This document shows, piece by piece, positions 56,191 through 64,000 of a stretch of 64,000 bases of DNA (position 1 is the first letter of the stretch; each line of letters begins with the position of its first letter). Origin of the DNA: Acinetobacter zhairuonensis (GTDB lineage: Bacteria; Pseudomonadota; Gammaproteobacteria; Pseudomonadales; Moraxellaceae); contig NZ_JAKVIM010000006.1 of NCBI RefSeq assembly GCF_022601715.1, forward strand, positions 1 to 64,000, given 5' to 3'. The notes under the pieces are model-generated. The model was not told where the DNA came from, did not search any database, and worked only from the letters and a program-made list of their open reading frames with translations. A program made the position numbers and the translations under genes.

Positions 56191-57186
56191 ATGATGCAAC
56201 TTCGTCACGATTGGACTCGCGCAGAAATACAAGACCTGTATCAGCAACCATTTTTAGATTTGGTTTTTCAGGCACAACAAATTCATCGTCAAAATTTCAG
56301 TGCTAATCAGATTCAGGTCAGCACCTTACTGTCGATTAAAACAGGAAAATGCCCTGAAGATTGCAAATATTGCTCTCAATCTGCACGTTACGATTCAAAG
56401 CTAGAAGCAGAAAAACGCATTGCGGTTGAAAAAGTCATTGAGGAGGCGAAACAAGCCAAAGCTTCAGGATCTTCACGTTTTTGTATGGGGGCTGCATGGC
56501 GGAATCCGCATGAACGCGACATGCCTTATGTCTTAGACATGGTGCGTGAAGTCAAAGCCTTAGGTTTAGAAACCTGTATGACTCTAGGTATGCTGAATGC
56601 TTCTCAGGCAGAACGCTTACAACAGGCAGGTTTGGATTATTACAATCATAATTTGGATACTTCACGCGAACATTATCCCAATATTATCACTACCCGTAGT
56701 TTTGATGATCGTTTAGCAACCTTACAACATGTCCGTGATGCAGGGCTAAAAGTCTGTAGTGGCGGAATTGTTGGCTTGGGTGAGCAGCGTGCAGACCGTA
56801 TCGGTTTAATTTTCGAATTGGCGACTTTACCGATTCATCCTGAATCTGTGCCAGTCAATATGTTGGTGCCGATTGAAGGTACACCTCTGGCGCAAGAAGA
56901 AAAACTGGATGTCACTGAATGGATTCGTACCATTGCGGTTGCCCGTATTGTGATGCCGAAAAGTTATATCCGACTTTCAGCAGGACGAGAATCCTTAACT
57001 GACAGCGATCAAGCCTTGGCATTTATGGCAGGTGCAAATTCCATTTTCTCCGGTGAGAAACTTCTGACCACGCCAAATGTAGGACAGGGTAAAGATCAAC
57101 AATTATTTCAAAAATTAGGTTTAACGGTAGAGAAACCAAAACCTTCTATTGCAGAACTGACACTGGATGCTATGTCAGTCGCTTAA
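56191..57186 (+). CDS. bioB: Biotin synthase, 331 aa
   Basis: Radical SAM enzyme inserting sulfur into dethiobiotin. The [14 protein letters not shown] motif (C-x3-C-x2-C, about 50-63) binds the 4Fe-4S cluster; [22 protein letters not shown] and [10 protein letters not shown] (Arg ligand of the 2Fe-2S cluster) are present. Normal length. AAGGAAATC before the ATG. Stand-alone with no other bio gene beside it; it lies after the acyl-CoA synthetase and near the biotin-dependent MCC genes. Confidence 0.97.
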   Translation: MMQLRHDWTRAEIQDLYQQPFLDLVFQAQQIHRQNFSANQIQVSTLLSIKTGKCPEDCKYCSQSARYDSKLEAEKRIAVEKVIEEAKQAKASGSSRFCMGAAWRNPHERDMPYVLDMVREVKALGLETCMTLGMLNASQAERLQQAGLDYYNHNLDTSREHYPNIITTRSFDDRLATLQHVRDAGLKVCSGGIVGLGEQRADRIGLIFELATLPIHPESVPVNMLVPIEGTPLAQEEKLDVTEWIRTIAVARIVMPKSYIRLSAGRESLTDSDQALAFMAGANSIFSGEKLLTTPNVGQGKDQQLFQKLGLTVEKPKPSIAELTLDAMSVA

Positions 57187-57266
57187 TTCAACCATAAAGC
57201 AGCACGGTACAAAAACTTTTACACAGTTTCTTGTCGTATGCAGAACAATTAAAAATAGAGCGCAGC

Positions 57267-57944
57267 ATGGCCAAAGACTTTAACAGCCCACAAGTGGTGG
57301 AGGGATATGATGAACATATCCGTAAGCTGATTCCGGGGTATGAATTAACGCATCAGCAAGTGGATGCTATTTTGTCACATCATTATGGCGACCAAGAAAA
57401 TGTTCAAATCTTGGTGGTCGGTTGCGGTACAGGATATGAAATTCAATATCTTGCACAAAAGCACCCGACTTGGCGCTTCACCGCAGTAGATCCATCACAT
57501 GTGATGTTGTGCAAAGCCAAACAACACTTAGAAAAACAAGGGGTGTTAAATCGCATCCGTTTTATTCATGGCGATACCAAAAGTATTGGCGCGACGCAAA
57601 GCTTTGATGCGGTGTTATCCATTTTGGTTGCGCACTTTATTCCATTGGAATCGAAACAAAACTTCTTTAAAGACATTTTTACTCAATTAAAACCAAATGG
57701 CATGCTGCTGACCTATGACTTAATGAAAGAAACAGAAGCACATGAAATTTTGGTTCTGAAGCAGTTCTGTGAGAACAATGGCTTAACAGAAGGTCAGAGT
57801 GAAAAAATGGTGGAACGCTTACAACAGGATTTTTTTCTGGTTTCACCGCGAATGGGTCAGCAACTTCTTTCCAATGTTGGATTTAAAAAAGTAAAAACCT
57901 ACAGCCAGATTATGAATTATTACGGTTTTTGTGCCGTGAAGTAA
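57267..57944 (+). CDS. Class I SAM-dependent methyltransferase, 225 aa
   Basis: Rossmann-fold methyltransferase with motif I ILVVGCGTGYEIQYLA (about 50-65), an acidic strand AVDPSHVML (motif II) and the post-motif region FDAVLSILVAHFIPLE. The substrate is not recognisable. The ATG at 57267 is preferred; the frame is open up to a TTG at 57231 without a ribosome binding site. Follows bioB by about 80 bp; BioC-type function (malonyl-ACP methylation) is possible from proximity but the sequence does not prove it. Confidence 0.85.
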   Translation: MAKDFNSPQVVEGYDEHIRKLIPGYELTHQQVDAILSHHYGDQENVQILVVGCGTGYEIQYLAQKHPTWRFTAVDPSHVMLCKAKQHLEKQGVLNRIRFIHGDTKSIGATQSFDAVLSILVAHFIPLESKQNFFKDIFTQLKPNGMLLTYDLMKETEAHEILVLKQFCENNGLTEGQSEKMVERLQQDFFLVSPRMGQQLLSNVGFKKVKTYSQIMNYYGFCAVK

Positions 57945-58004
57945 TGATTTACACTTCGTCATGGACTGATCAATACCATGCAAATGCAACAACAGGATGT
58001 CACT

Positions 58005-58802
58005 ATGCCAGCTTATTATCGTTTGATTCAGCGTGAAAATAATGCTGATGGTAGCGTAACCGCACATTACCAATCACACTTACATGCGCAGGGGGCTTGG
58101 AATCCACATGAGCAACATATGGCACCAGCATCAGGAGTCATGTGTGCGGAGTTGGAACAGTTCTTAGCCCGCGAGGAAATGCGAATTGGACGTATCAGTT
58201 TCGATATTTTTGGCTTGATTGCTTTTGGTGATTTTAGTATTACCACGCGTATGATTCGGGGTGGTAAAACCATTGAATTGATTGAAAGTGAAATGCAAGC
58301 CAATGGTAAAACCTGTATTGTGGCGCGTGCATGGAAAATGCTGACTCAAGACACGCATAGTATTGCGGGGCTTGAAGATAAAAAAGTACAACATCCAGAG
58401 CAATTGCCAATTTGGGAAGGTATGAAGTGCTGGGCAGGTGGCTATATTCAAAGCATTGAAACCCGTACCGAACCAGCCCGACGTGCAGGAAAGGGCGTGG
58501 TCTGGTTGACCAATCATTGCAATATGGTCGAAGGCAAGACTACCAGTGACTTTGTTAAACTGATGGGCATGGTCGATACCGCCAATGGTGTCGTTCCTCG
58601 TCAAGATCCGCAGGCGGGTTGGGCATTTCCTAATCTAGATTTACAAATTCATTTGTATCGTATGCCACAAGGACAATGGCTTGGACTTGAGGTCGAGCAA
58701 CAATATGGTACTGACGGCATAGGACTAACCAGTGCTGTATTGCATGACACGCATGGACCATTTGGGCGCAGTGAACAAATTCTCACCTTAAGAAAACTTT
58801 AA
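58005..58802 (+). CDS. Acyl-CoA thioesterase-like protein (TesB/hot-dog), 265 aa
   Basis: Double hot-dog fold protein resembling the thioesterase-like superfamily with TesB-like halves: SFDIFGLIAFGDFSITTRMIRGGKTIELIESEM (split) in the first half and LDLQIHLYRMPQGQWLGLEVEQQYGTDG (split) with the LHDTHGPFGRSEQI end in the second. The ATG at 58005 has AGGA upstream; the frame is open to 57978. Likely hydrolyses acyl-CoA. 60 bp after the methyltransferase and convergent with nasS. Confidence 0.85.
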   Translation: MPAYYRLIQRENNADGSVTAHYQSHLHAQGAWNPHEQHMAPASGVMCAELEQFLAREEMRIGRISFDIFGLIAFGDFSITTRMIRGGKTIELIESEMQANGKTCIVARAWKMLTQDTHSIAGLEDKKVQHPEQLPIWEGMKCWAGGYIQSIETRTEPARRAGKGVVWLTNHCNMVEGKTTSDFVKLMGMVDTANGVVPRQDPQAGWAFPNLDLQIHLYRMPQGQWLGLEVEQQYGTDGIGLTSAVLHDTHGPFGRSEQILTLRKL

Positions 58803-58817
58803 ATGCACCCATCCAAA

Positions 58818-59807
58818 TTAAAGCTGAATGATACATTGCTGGCTTAGGGCTTTTAGGTCGGCATCATTCACTTGTACCTTGCTCCATTTCTGCATTTGCT
58901 GGATTAACCATTCAAAGTCTTCAATCTTTGGACTTGCACTGTCTTCAATAAAGTTGCGAATAATCTGCTGGATTTTATGGAATTTTTGCACATGCACGCT
59001 ATCTGAACATTCAAACTGAATCACATCATAGGCATGCAACAATTCCCAAATTTGATTAAAGTCGGACATGACTTTAATTTCAGCCTGTGCTTTTTCAATG
59101 GCTTGAGTCATGGCTTTGAGGGTATTGGGATTGGCTGTTGCCCAATCTTGTGTTACCGCCAGCACCTTGTCAGCAATCGCAGGAATCACATCTTCACTCG
59201 AAGCGACAATCTGACTAATGCCTAAAATTTCGCCTTGGGTATTCCACGGTTCACCGACACAAAAACCATCAATCACCTGACTCTTTAACGCTTCCACCAT
59301 ATAAGGCGGCGGTAAAATTCTGAGTTTGATGGAATGTGCTAACTCAGGATTTGCCAGTGCTAACCATTCACGCAAACAGTAGTGATGAATCGAGTTGGCA
59401 AACACATGCGCCAGTTGAATATTCTGCCCTTGCTGAATCGCTTGAGTCACTTTCTCTGCAATGTCTTTAGGTGTATCTTCTGCTTGAACATCTAAAGCAA
59501 AACAGAGCTTTTGACTTAAACTGATATAGGCACGGTTTACACTCAGCACCAAAGGTGTTTGAAAGGGAATCCCTATTTGGTCGGTACCGATGCTGGCTGC
59601 GGGTAAAATACCTGAAAGACAATGTGCTGCATCTAATACACCAAAGGCTAGACGATCACGCAGACTCGCCCAAGAGGCTTCTTTAACCAAGGTCACATCG
59701 AGACCCAGTTCCTCAAAATAGCCACGATGCTTCGCCCAAAGTAGCGCGATACAATCTAATAAGGGAATATAGCCAAGTTGGATTTGAGTTTTTTCTAATG
59801 CAGACAT
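58818..59807 (-). CDS. nasS: NasS-type nitrate/nitrite sensor (NrtA/CmpA-like), 329 aa
   Basis: Periplasmic-binding-protein fold of the NrtA/CmpA family but without a signal peptide, so cytoplasmic: it starts MSALEKTQIQLGYIPLLDC and has the family segments AHCLSGILPAASIG and VGEPWNTQGE. NasS binds nitrate or nitrite and, when empty, holds NasT inactive. It is 4 bp after nasT on the same strand, divergent from the nitrate operon. Length fits. Confidence 0.92.
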   Translation of the reverse strand: MSALEKTQIQLGYIPLLDCIALLWAKHRGYFEELGLDVTLVKEASWASLRDRLAFGVLDAAHCLSGILPAASIGTDQIGIPFQTPLVLSVNRAYISLSQKLCFALDVQAEDTPKDIAEKVTQAIQQGQNIQLAHVFANSIHHYCLREWLALANPELAHSIKLRILPPPYMVEALKSQVIDGFCVGEPWNTQGEILGISQIVASSEDVIPAIADKVLAVTQDWATANPNTLKAMTQAIEKAQAEIKVMSDFNQIWELLHAYDVIQFECSDSVHVQKFHKIQQIIRNFIEDSASPKIEDFEWLIQQMQKWSKVQVNDADLKALSQQCIIQL

Positions 59808-59810
59808 GGC

Positions 59811-60404
59811 TTAATCCTTCAATTTGGTTTGTAGTAATTCTTGCGCATCGAGTAGGCGGCGTGCCATTTCTCCCATGGTGATTCGATGGCTCATCGCATT
59901 TTTACGCAACAGTTGGAAGGCTTGATCTTCAGTGAGTTGATGCAGCTGCATCAGCAGGACTTTGGCTTTTTCCACATCTTTACGATCTGCCAATTTACTT
60001 TTGGTTTCCTTTAAATCTGAAAGCAGCTTTTTATGCTTTTTAAATTGTTCAATCGAAATCTCTAAAATGCTCTCAAGTTTGGAAGGATCTATACCATCGA
60101 CAATATAAGCCGTAATGCCTGCGTCAATCGCGCTTTTGATCATCTCTTTTTGGCTATTTTGGGTAAAAAGAACGGTCGGTAAATCAAACTGGCTGACACA
60201 GCTTTCAATAATGTCGCGATGTGGATGATCCATATCTAACAAAATGACATCGACCTGTAAGTGTTCCAGTTTGAACATATTCAGATGATCGATGGTTAAA
60301 CAGGCAACCACATCAAAATCATGTGCGATCAATGAGTCTTTAATATAGTGGGCACGATCTTGATCATCATCAATCAAGGCAATTTTAAGTTTAAGCTTTG
60401 GCAT
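59811..60404 (-). CDS. nasT: NasT-type ANTAR antiterminator, 197 aa
   Basis: RNA-binding regulator with an N-terminal receiver-like domain (ALIDDDQDRAHYIK; the phosphorylation-site region reads ILLDMDHP) and a C-terminal ANTAR domain (LADRKDVEKAKVLLMQLHQL with AFQLLRKNAMSHR and ITMGEMARRLLDA). ANTAR proteins bind paired hexaloop hairpins to stop terminator formation. Such a target lies in the leader of the divergent nitrate operon (60744-60836). Controlled by NasS encoded next to it. Confidence 0.93.
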   Translation of the reverse strand: MPKLKLKIALIDDDQDRAHYIKDSLIAHDFDVVACLTIDHLNMFKLEHLQVDVILLDMDHPHRDIIESCVSQFDLPTVLFTQNSQKEMIKSAIDAGITAYIVDGIDPSKLESILEISIEQFKKHKKLLSDLKETKSKLADRKDVEKAKVLLMQLHQLTEDQAFQLLRKNAMSHRITMGEMARRLLDAQELLQTKLKD

Positions 60405-60542
60405 ATTGAGCTATCGCTAATGATATGAGTCTGAATCGACTCGATTTATACTTAAACCTGTAAAGCAAAAAACATACCACCAATGTTTTTTGCCATAAAT
60501 GAATACAAAAAATAACGTTGCTTTCATGTGAATCGCGGTTAC

Positions 60543-60559
60543 TGCACCACAAGTAAGCA
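60543..60559 (+). promoter_or_regulatory. Possible NtrC-like site upstream of the nitrate operon
   Basis: TGCAC-N7-AAGCA (60543-60559) matches the NtrC half-site pattern in its left half and 3 of 5 positions on the right. About 160 bp before the sigma54 promoter. Weak on its own. Confidence 0.3.
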
Positions 60560-60715
60560 AAATGTACAATTTGGATGCAAGATTAGATTTTTTGACCAAA
60601 GCATCGCAATAAAATCGCCGTGATCAGCCTGTGGTTGTTCATCAATAGATCTAAAAATGGAAGGGAGGTGAGTTTTTTAATATAAAAACAGTAGCTTATA
60701 AAAAAATAAACAATA

Positions 60716-60732
60716 TTGGCATACTGTTTGCA
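60716..60732 (+). promoter_or_regulatory. Sigma54 promoter of the nitrate operon
   Basis: TTGGCATACTGTTTGCA (60716-60732) has GG at 60718-60719 and GC at 60730-60731 with exactly 10 nt between, and the flanking TTGGCA and TTTGCA bases of the -24/-12 consensus. It lies about 150 bp before the transporter start, leaving room for the ANTAR leader. Confidence 0.75.
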
Positions 60733-60743
60733 TAATTAAAACT

Positions 60744-60836
60744 GAGTCAAAGACGACTCTAAAAAATTTGCAAGACGGCCAACGATGTCCGTTCTGATCG
60801 AGCTGTTATATGGCGAAAGCTGAATAACAGCATTTT
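60744..60836 (+). promoter_or_regulatory. ANTAR two-hairpin RNA target with terminator in the nitrate operon leader
   Basis: Hairpin P1: GAGTC (60744-60748), loop AAAGAC, GACTC. Hairpin P2: ACGGCC (60775-60780), loop AACGAT, GTCCGT (one mismatch). Both hexaloops carry A at position 1 and G at position 4, the ANTAR signature. A third long hairpin follows, GCTGTTAT (60802-60809) / ATAACAGC (60824-60831) with a GAAA inner loop, then ATTTTAT: a likely terminator that NasT would suppress. Linker of 15 nt between P1 and P2. Confidence 0.75.
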
Positions 60837-60866
60837 ATATACGTTCAGTTCAGGAAGGAGATGGTT

Positions 60867-62207
60867 ATGTCTTCAAATTTATACGAGAAAAAAGCCACAA
60901 CAATAAGTCTTTTTAATTTCAAGACTTCAGCGATGCGGGCCTTCCATATGAGTTGGCTCGCCTTTTTTGTCTGCTTTTTTGCATGGTTTGCCTGTGCACC
61001 TCTCATGCCTGTGATTGCAGGTGAATTTCATCTGACTAAAGATCAAATTGCCAATATTAATATTGCCGCAGTTGCCATCACTATTTTAGTCCGACTCATT
61101 GTAGGGCCATTGTGTGACAAATACGGTCCGCGCAAAACCTATACCACCTTACTCATCTTGGGCAGTATTCCGGTATTCGGCGTTGCTTCTGCGAATAGTT
61201 ATGAATCATTTTTATTTTTCCGACTCCTGATTGGTGCGATTGGTGCGAGTTTTGTCATTACTCAATACCACACCAGCATTATGTTTGCACCAAATGTAGT
61301 AGGAACCGCAAATGCAACCACAGCAGGCTGGGGCAATGCGGGTGGTGGCGCGACACAAGCACTCATGCCGTTATTACTTTCAGCAATTGTGATGTTTGGT
61401 GTAGAGCAAGCAATGGGTTGGCGTATTGCTTTGCTGGTTCCTGGCATCATGATGCTGATCGTGGGTGGGCTGTATTGGAAATATACCCAAGATTGTCCTC
61501 AAGGTAATTTTAAAGAGTTACGTGCTCAAGGCGTTCAGGTCGGTAGCGATAAAAAAGGTGGTTTGAATATTCTGCTGCATGCTGCGCGTAACTATCGTGT
61601 TTGGATTCTATTTGGTTCTTACGCTGCTTGTTTCGGTATCGAGATCTTTATTCACAATATTGTTGCGATGTACTACGTCGAAAATTTTGACTTCGGCTTA
61701 AAAGAAGCGGGGCTCGCTGCAGGGATCTTCGGCTTATTGGCGCTGTTCGCTCGTGCCTTAGGCGGTATCATTTCTGACAAAGTCGCAACGAATAAAGGCT
61801 TGGATGGCCGTACTAAAGTGCTGTTTGGCATGATCTTACTGGAAGGTCTGTTCCTGATCTTATTCTCACAAATGAATACTGCTGTACTCGCAATCTTAAC
61901 CATGACCGTATTTGCACTATTTACCCACATGGCTTGCGGAGCAACTTATGCACTGGTGCCATTTATCGATCGTGATGCCTTGGGTGGGGTGGCTGGCATT
62001 ATTGGTGCGGGTGGCAATGTCGGCGCGGTTGCAGCAGGTTTCTTACTAAAAGGTGTCTTGGATATTCAAACTTGCCTGATGGTTCTGGGTGGACTGGTGG
62101 TAATTGCAGCAAGTTTTGTCCTCATGATTCGCTTTTCAGTCGAACACAAAGAGAAAGAACAACGTCTATTTGAACAAGCCGTGCTTGATCGTAACAACAT
62201 GGCATAA
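60867..62207 (+). CDS. Nitrate/nitrite MFS transporter (NarK/NasA type), 446 aa
   Basis: Inner-membrane importer with about 12 helices. The nitrate signature motifs are present: NS1 AGWGNAGGGATQALMPLLL (about 150-168) and NS2 GAGGNVGAVAAGFL in the second half, plus Arg in the RLIVGPLCDKYGPRKT loop. The ATG at 60867 has GGAG 6 nt upstream; ATG 60861 is too close to it. First gene after the sigma54 promoter and ANTAR leader, 24 bp before nirB. It imports nitrate for assimilation. Confidence 0.93.
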   Translation: MSSNLYEKKATTISLFNFKTSAMRAFHMSWLAFFVCFFAWFACAPLMPVIAGEFHLTKDQIANINIAAVAITILVRLIVGPLCDKYGPRKTYTTLLILGSIPVFGVASANSYESFLFFRLLIGAIGASFVITQYHTSIMFAPNVVGTANATTAGWGNAGGGATQALMPLLLSAIVMFGVEQAMGWRIALLVPGIMMLIVGGLYWKYTQDCPQGNFKELRAQGVQVGSDKKGGLNILLHAARNYRVWILFGSYAACFGIEIFIHNIVAMYYVENFDFGLKEAGLAAGIFGLLALFARALGGIISDKVATNKGLDGRTKVLFGMILLEGLFLILFSQMNTAVLAILTMTVFALFTHMACGATYALVPFIDRDALGGVAGIIGAGGNVGAVAAGFLLKGVLDIQTCLMVLGGLVVIAASFVLMIRFSVEHKEKEQRLFEQAVLDRNNMA

Positions 62208-62231
62208 GTAAAAAAATTAAGGAGAATGAAT

Positions 62232-64000
62232 ATGAAATTATTGATGATTGGTCATGGAATGGTTGGGCACAAATTTATTGAAAGTGTGCTGGAACATGCA
62301 GGTGATGAAGTTGAAATCACCATCCTTGCAGAAGAACCACGTTTAGCTTATGACCGCGTACATTTAACTGAATATTTCTCTGGTAAAAGCGCAAAAGATT
62401 TATCGCTTGCTCGTGCAGATTTTGCTGATGCCTATGGCATTGATTTACGTCTGAATACCAAAGCGACCGCAATTGACGCACAAAATAAATTGGTCACTAC
62501 CAATCATGGTGAAACTTTAAGTTATGACAAATTGGTGCTGGCAACAGGCTCATATGCTTTTGTACCACCCATTCCAGGCAATGACCGCAAGAACTGCTTT
62601 GTTTACCGCACCATTGAAGACTTAGATGCCATTAAAGCTGCAAGTTTAAATGCTAAAACTGGGGTGGTGATTGGTGGGGGCTTATTGGGTCTGGAAGCAG
62701 CAAAAGCATTACGCGATTTAGCCCTTGAAACGCATGTGGTGGAATTTGCACCGCGCCTGATGGCGGTTCAGGTGGATGACTTAGGCGGTAAAGTATTACG
62801 CACGAAAATTGAAAATCTTGGAGTTAAAGTTCATACCCAAAAAGCCACCCAATCGATTGAAGATGGGTCATCTGCAGTGCATGTGATGAAATTTGGCGAT
62901 GGTTCTGAACTTGAAACGGATATCGTCTTGTTCTCAGCAGGTATTCGCCCACGTGATGAACTGGCACGAAGTAGTGGTTTGGCGATTGGTGAACGTGGCG
63001 GGATCGTGATTAATGATTTCTGCCAAACCAGCCATGAAGATATTTATGCAATTGGTGAGTGTGCACTCTGGAACAATAAAATCTTTGGTTTGGTTGCCCC
63101 AGGTTATGACATGGCACGTATTGCTGCCAAACACATGATGCAGCAAGACACCAATCTGTTTGCTGGTGCAGACATGAGCACCAAACTGAAATTGATGGGT
63201 GTCGATGTCGCCTCGGTCGGTGATGCGCATGCGCTGACGCCTAATTCACTCAGCTATTTCTATGCTGATGAAGCAGCGCTGGTGTATAAAAAAATTGTCA
63301 TCAATGCAGAAAAAACCAAACTGCTAGGAGCAGTACTGGTTGGTGATGCTCAAGAATACAATGATTTACTTCAAATGATGCTAAATGGACTGGCATTACC
63401 CGAAGTTCCAGAAAGCTTAATCATGCCAGGGTTTGCTGACTCAGCTGCCAAAGCAGGTGGAAGTGGTGTTGATTTACTGCCTGACAGTGCCACCATTTGT
63501 TCATGCAACAATGTATCAAAAGCAGATCTTTGCCAAGCCATTAGTGAGGGTTCGACCTCTTTAGGTGCACTGAAAAAATGTACCAAAGCGGCGACGGCAT
63601 GTGGTGGTTGTACTCCACTGGTAACACAAGTCTTAAAAGCAGAATTACAACGTCAAGGTGTAACGGTGAACAATCACATTTGTGAACACTTTCCGTACTC
63701 ACGCCAAGAGCTGTATCACTTGGTGCGCGTCAATGAAATCAAGACTTTTGATGATCTGATTCATCAACATGGTCATGGTTTAGGCTGCGATATTTGTAAA
63801 CCGACGGCTGCCAACATTTTGGCATCGTGCTGGAATGACTTTGTCCTTGAGCCAAAACATGCGGGTCTACAAGACAGTAATGACTATTACTTGGGCAACA
63901 TCCAAAAAGATGGCTCTTATTCGGTAGTGCCGCGTATGGCAGGCGGTGAAGTTACGCCAGACGGCTTAATTGCTGTGGGTCAAATTGCCAAAAAATATAA
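62232..64000 (+). CDS. nirB: NADH-nitrite reductase large subunit NirB (cut by window end)
   Basis: Starts MKLLMIGHGMVGHKFIES, the FAD-binding GxGxxG-like motif of the pyridine nucleotide-disulfide reductase domain; a second motif GVVIGGGLLGLEAAKAL lies about residues 143-159. Then come a BFD-like [2Fe-2S] domain (TICSCNNVSKADLC with CGGCTP) and a second one (GLGCDICKPTA). The siroheme/4Fe-4S nitrite reductase domain starts before the edge and is cut at 64000. The frame stays open to the end. Electron transfer from NADH to nitrite gives ammonium. GGAG precedes the ATG. Confidence 0.94.
   Translation, partial: MKLLMIGHGMVGHKFIESVLEHAGDEVEITILAEEPRLAYDRVHLTEYFSGKSAKDLSLARADFADAYGIDLRLNTKATAIDAQNKLVTTNHGETLSYDKLVLATGSYAFVPPIPGNDRKNCFVYRTIEDLDAIKAASLNAKTGVVIGGGLLGLEAAKALRDLALETHVVEFAPRLMAVQVDDLGGKVLRTKIENLGVKVHTQKATQSIEDGSSAVHVMKFGDGSELETDIVLFSAGIRPRDELARSSGLAIGERGGIVINDFCQTSHEDIYAIGECALWNNKIFGLVAPGYDMARIAAKHMMQQDTNLFAGADMSTKLKLMGVDVASVGDAHALTPNSLSYFYADEAALVYKKIVINAEKTKLLGAVLVGDAQEYNDLLQMMLNGLALPEVPESLIMPGFADSAAKAGGSGVDLLPDSATICSCNNVSKADLCQAISEGSTSLGALKKCTKAATACGGCTPLVTQVLKAELQRQGVTVNNHICEHFPYSRQELYHLVRVNEIKTFDDLIHQHGHGLGCDICKPTAANILASCWNDFVLEPKHAGLQDSNDYYLGNIQKDGSYSVVPRMAGGEVTPDGLIAVGQIAKKY

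Noticed and set aside
62934-63230. A 98-codon minus-strand frame inside nirB
   Set aside because: Shadow frame in a conserved gene that is open to the window end.
1-64000. CRISPR arrays, tRNA or rRNA genes, phage modules, toxin-antitoxin or defence genes
   Set aside because: No regular spaced repeats, cloverleaf sequences or phage or defence-related protein families were recognised on either strand.

Overview
The window looks like a chromosomal segment of an Acinetobacter-type gammaproteobacterium. This is an inference from the AT-rich base composition and the set of families present: PlsB, the Rut pyrimidine pathway, a liu-type leucine pathway, NasS/NasT with nitrate assimilation genes, the acyl-lipid desaturase with its ferredoxin reductase, and IS3/IS5/IS982 remnants. 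No rRNA, tRNA, CRISPR array, prophage or plasmid origin was seen. Almost all of it is ordinary metabolic and transport genes. The accessory parts are the decayed insertion sequences at 1-892 and about 25110-25833 and the small-ORF regions around 8.5-9.5 kb and 24-26.6 kb.

Layout. 1-892: nested IS3/IS5 debris. 1.1-2.5 kb: a hypothetical protein and a nitroreductase-like protein. 2.8-7.7 kb: a LysR regulator divergent from a four-gene set (acyl-CoA dehydrogenase, APH-type kinase, histidine phosphatase-like protein, SDR) resembling the kinase/dehydrogenase chemistry of ACAD10/11 and levulinate (lva) systems. 8.0-10.1 kb: cold-shock protein with long leader, small ORFs, a UDG-superfamily protein. 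10.2-14.2 kb: EamA transporter divergent from a MocR regulator, and a phospholipase D-like lipoprotein. 14.9-17.1 kb: ferredoxin reductase and fatty acid desaturase. 17.1-18.6 kb: a DAHP synthase gene behind an elaborate leader. 18.6-24 kb (minus strand): MFS transporter, GcvH, AraC regulator, MaoC hydratase, ABC exporter. 24.3-27.7 kb: small genes, IS982 relic, LysE exporter. 27.8-36.4 kb: MscS channel, TonB-dependent siderophore receptor behind a Fur-like site, DUF2058, YoaK, SstT, SulP and an ArsR/BigR-like regulator. 36.6-39.1 kb: plsB. 39.3-45.6 kb: rutD, then rutABCFG and a hydroxyacid dehydrogenase behind a sigma54-type promoter. 45.8-46.8 kb: cysK. 46.9-56.1 kb: leucine/isovalerate degradation operon with divergent TetR regulator and acyl-CoA synthetase. 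56.2-58.8 kb: bioB, a methyltransferase and a thioesterase-like protein. 58.8-64 kb: nasS/nasT divergent from the nitrate transporter and nirB (cut by the window end), with a sigma54-type promoter and a two-hairpin ANTAR RNA target.

The strongest observation is the leader of the DAHP synthase gene (17163-17524). It holds two successive short ORFs, both rich in Phe/Tyr/Trp codons. The first ends one base before a set of mutually exclusive hairpins finishing in a perfect-looking intrinsic terminator. The second has a strong ribosome binding site and is followed by a hairpin that can include the start codon of the synthase gene. This reads as tandem transcriptional and possibly translational attenuation of the first step of aromatic amino acid synthesis. 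Nitrogen control is a second theme: both the uracil catabolism operon and the nitrate operon carry GG-N10-GC sigma54 promoters.
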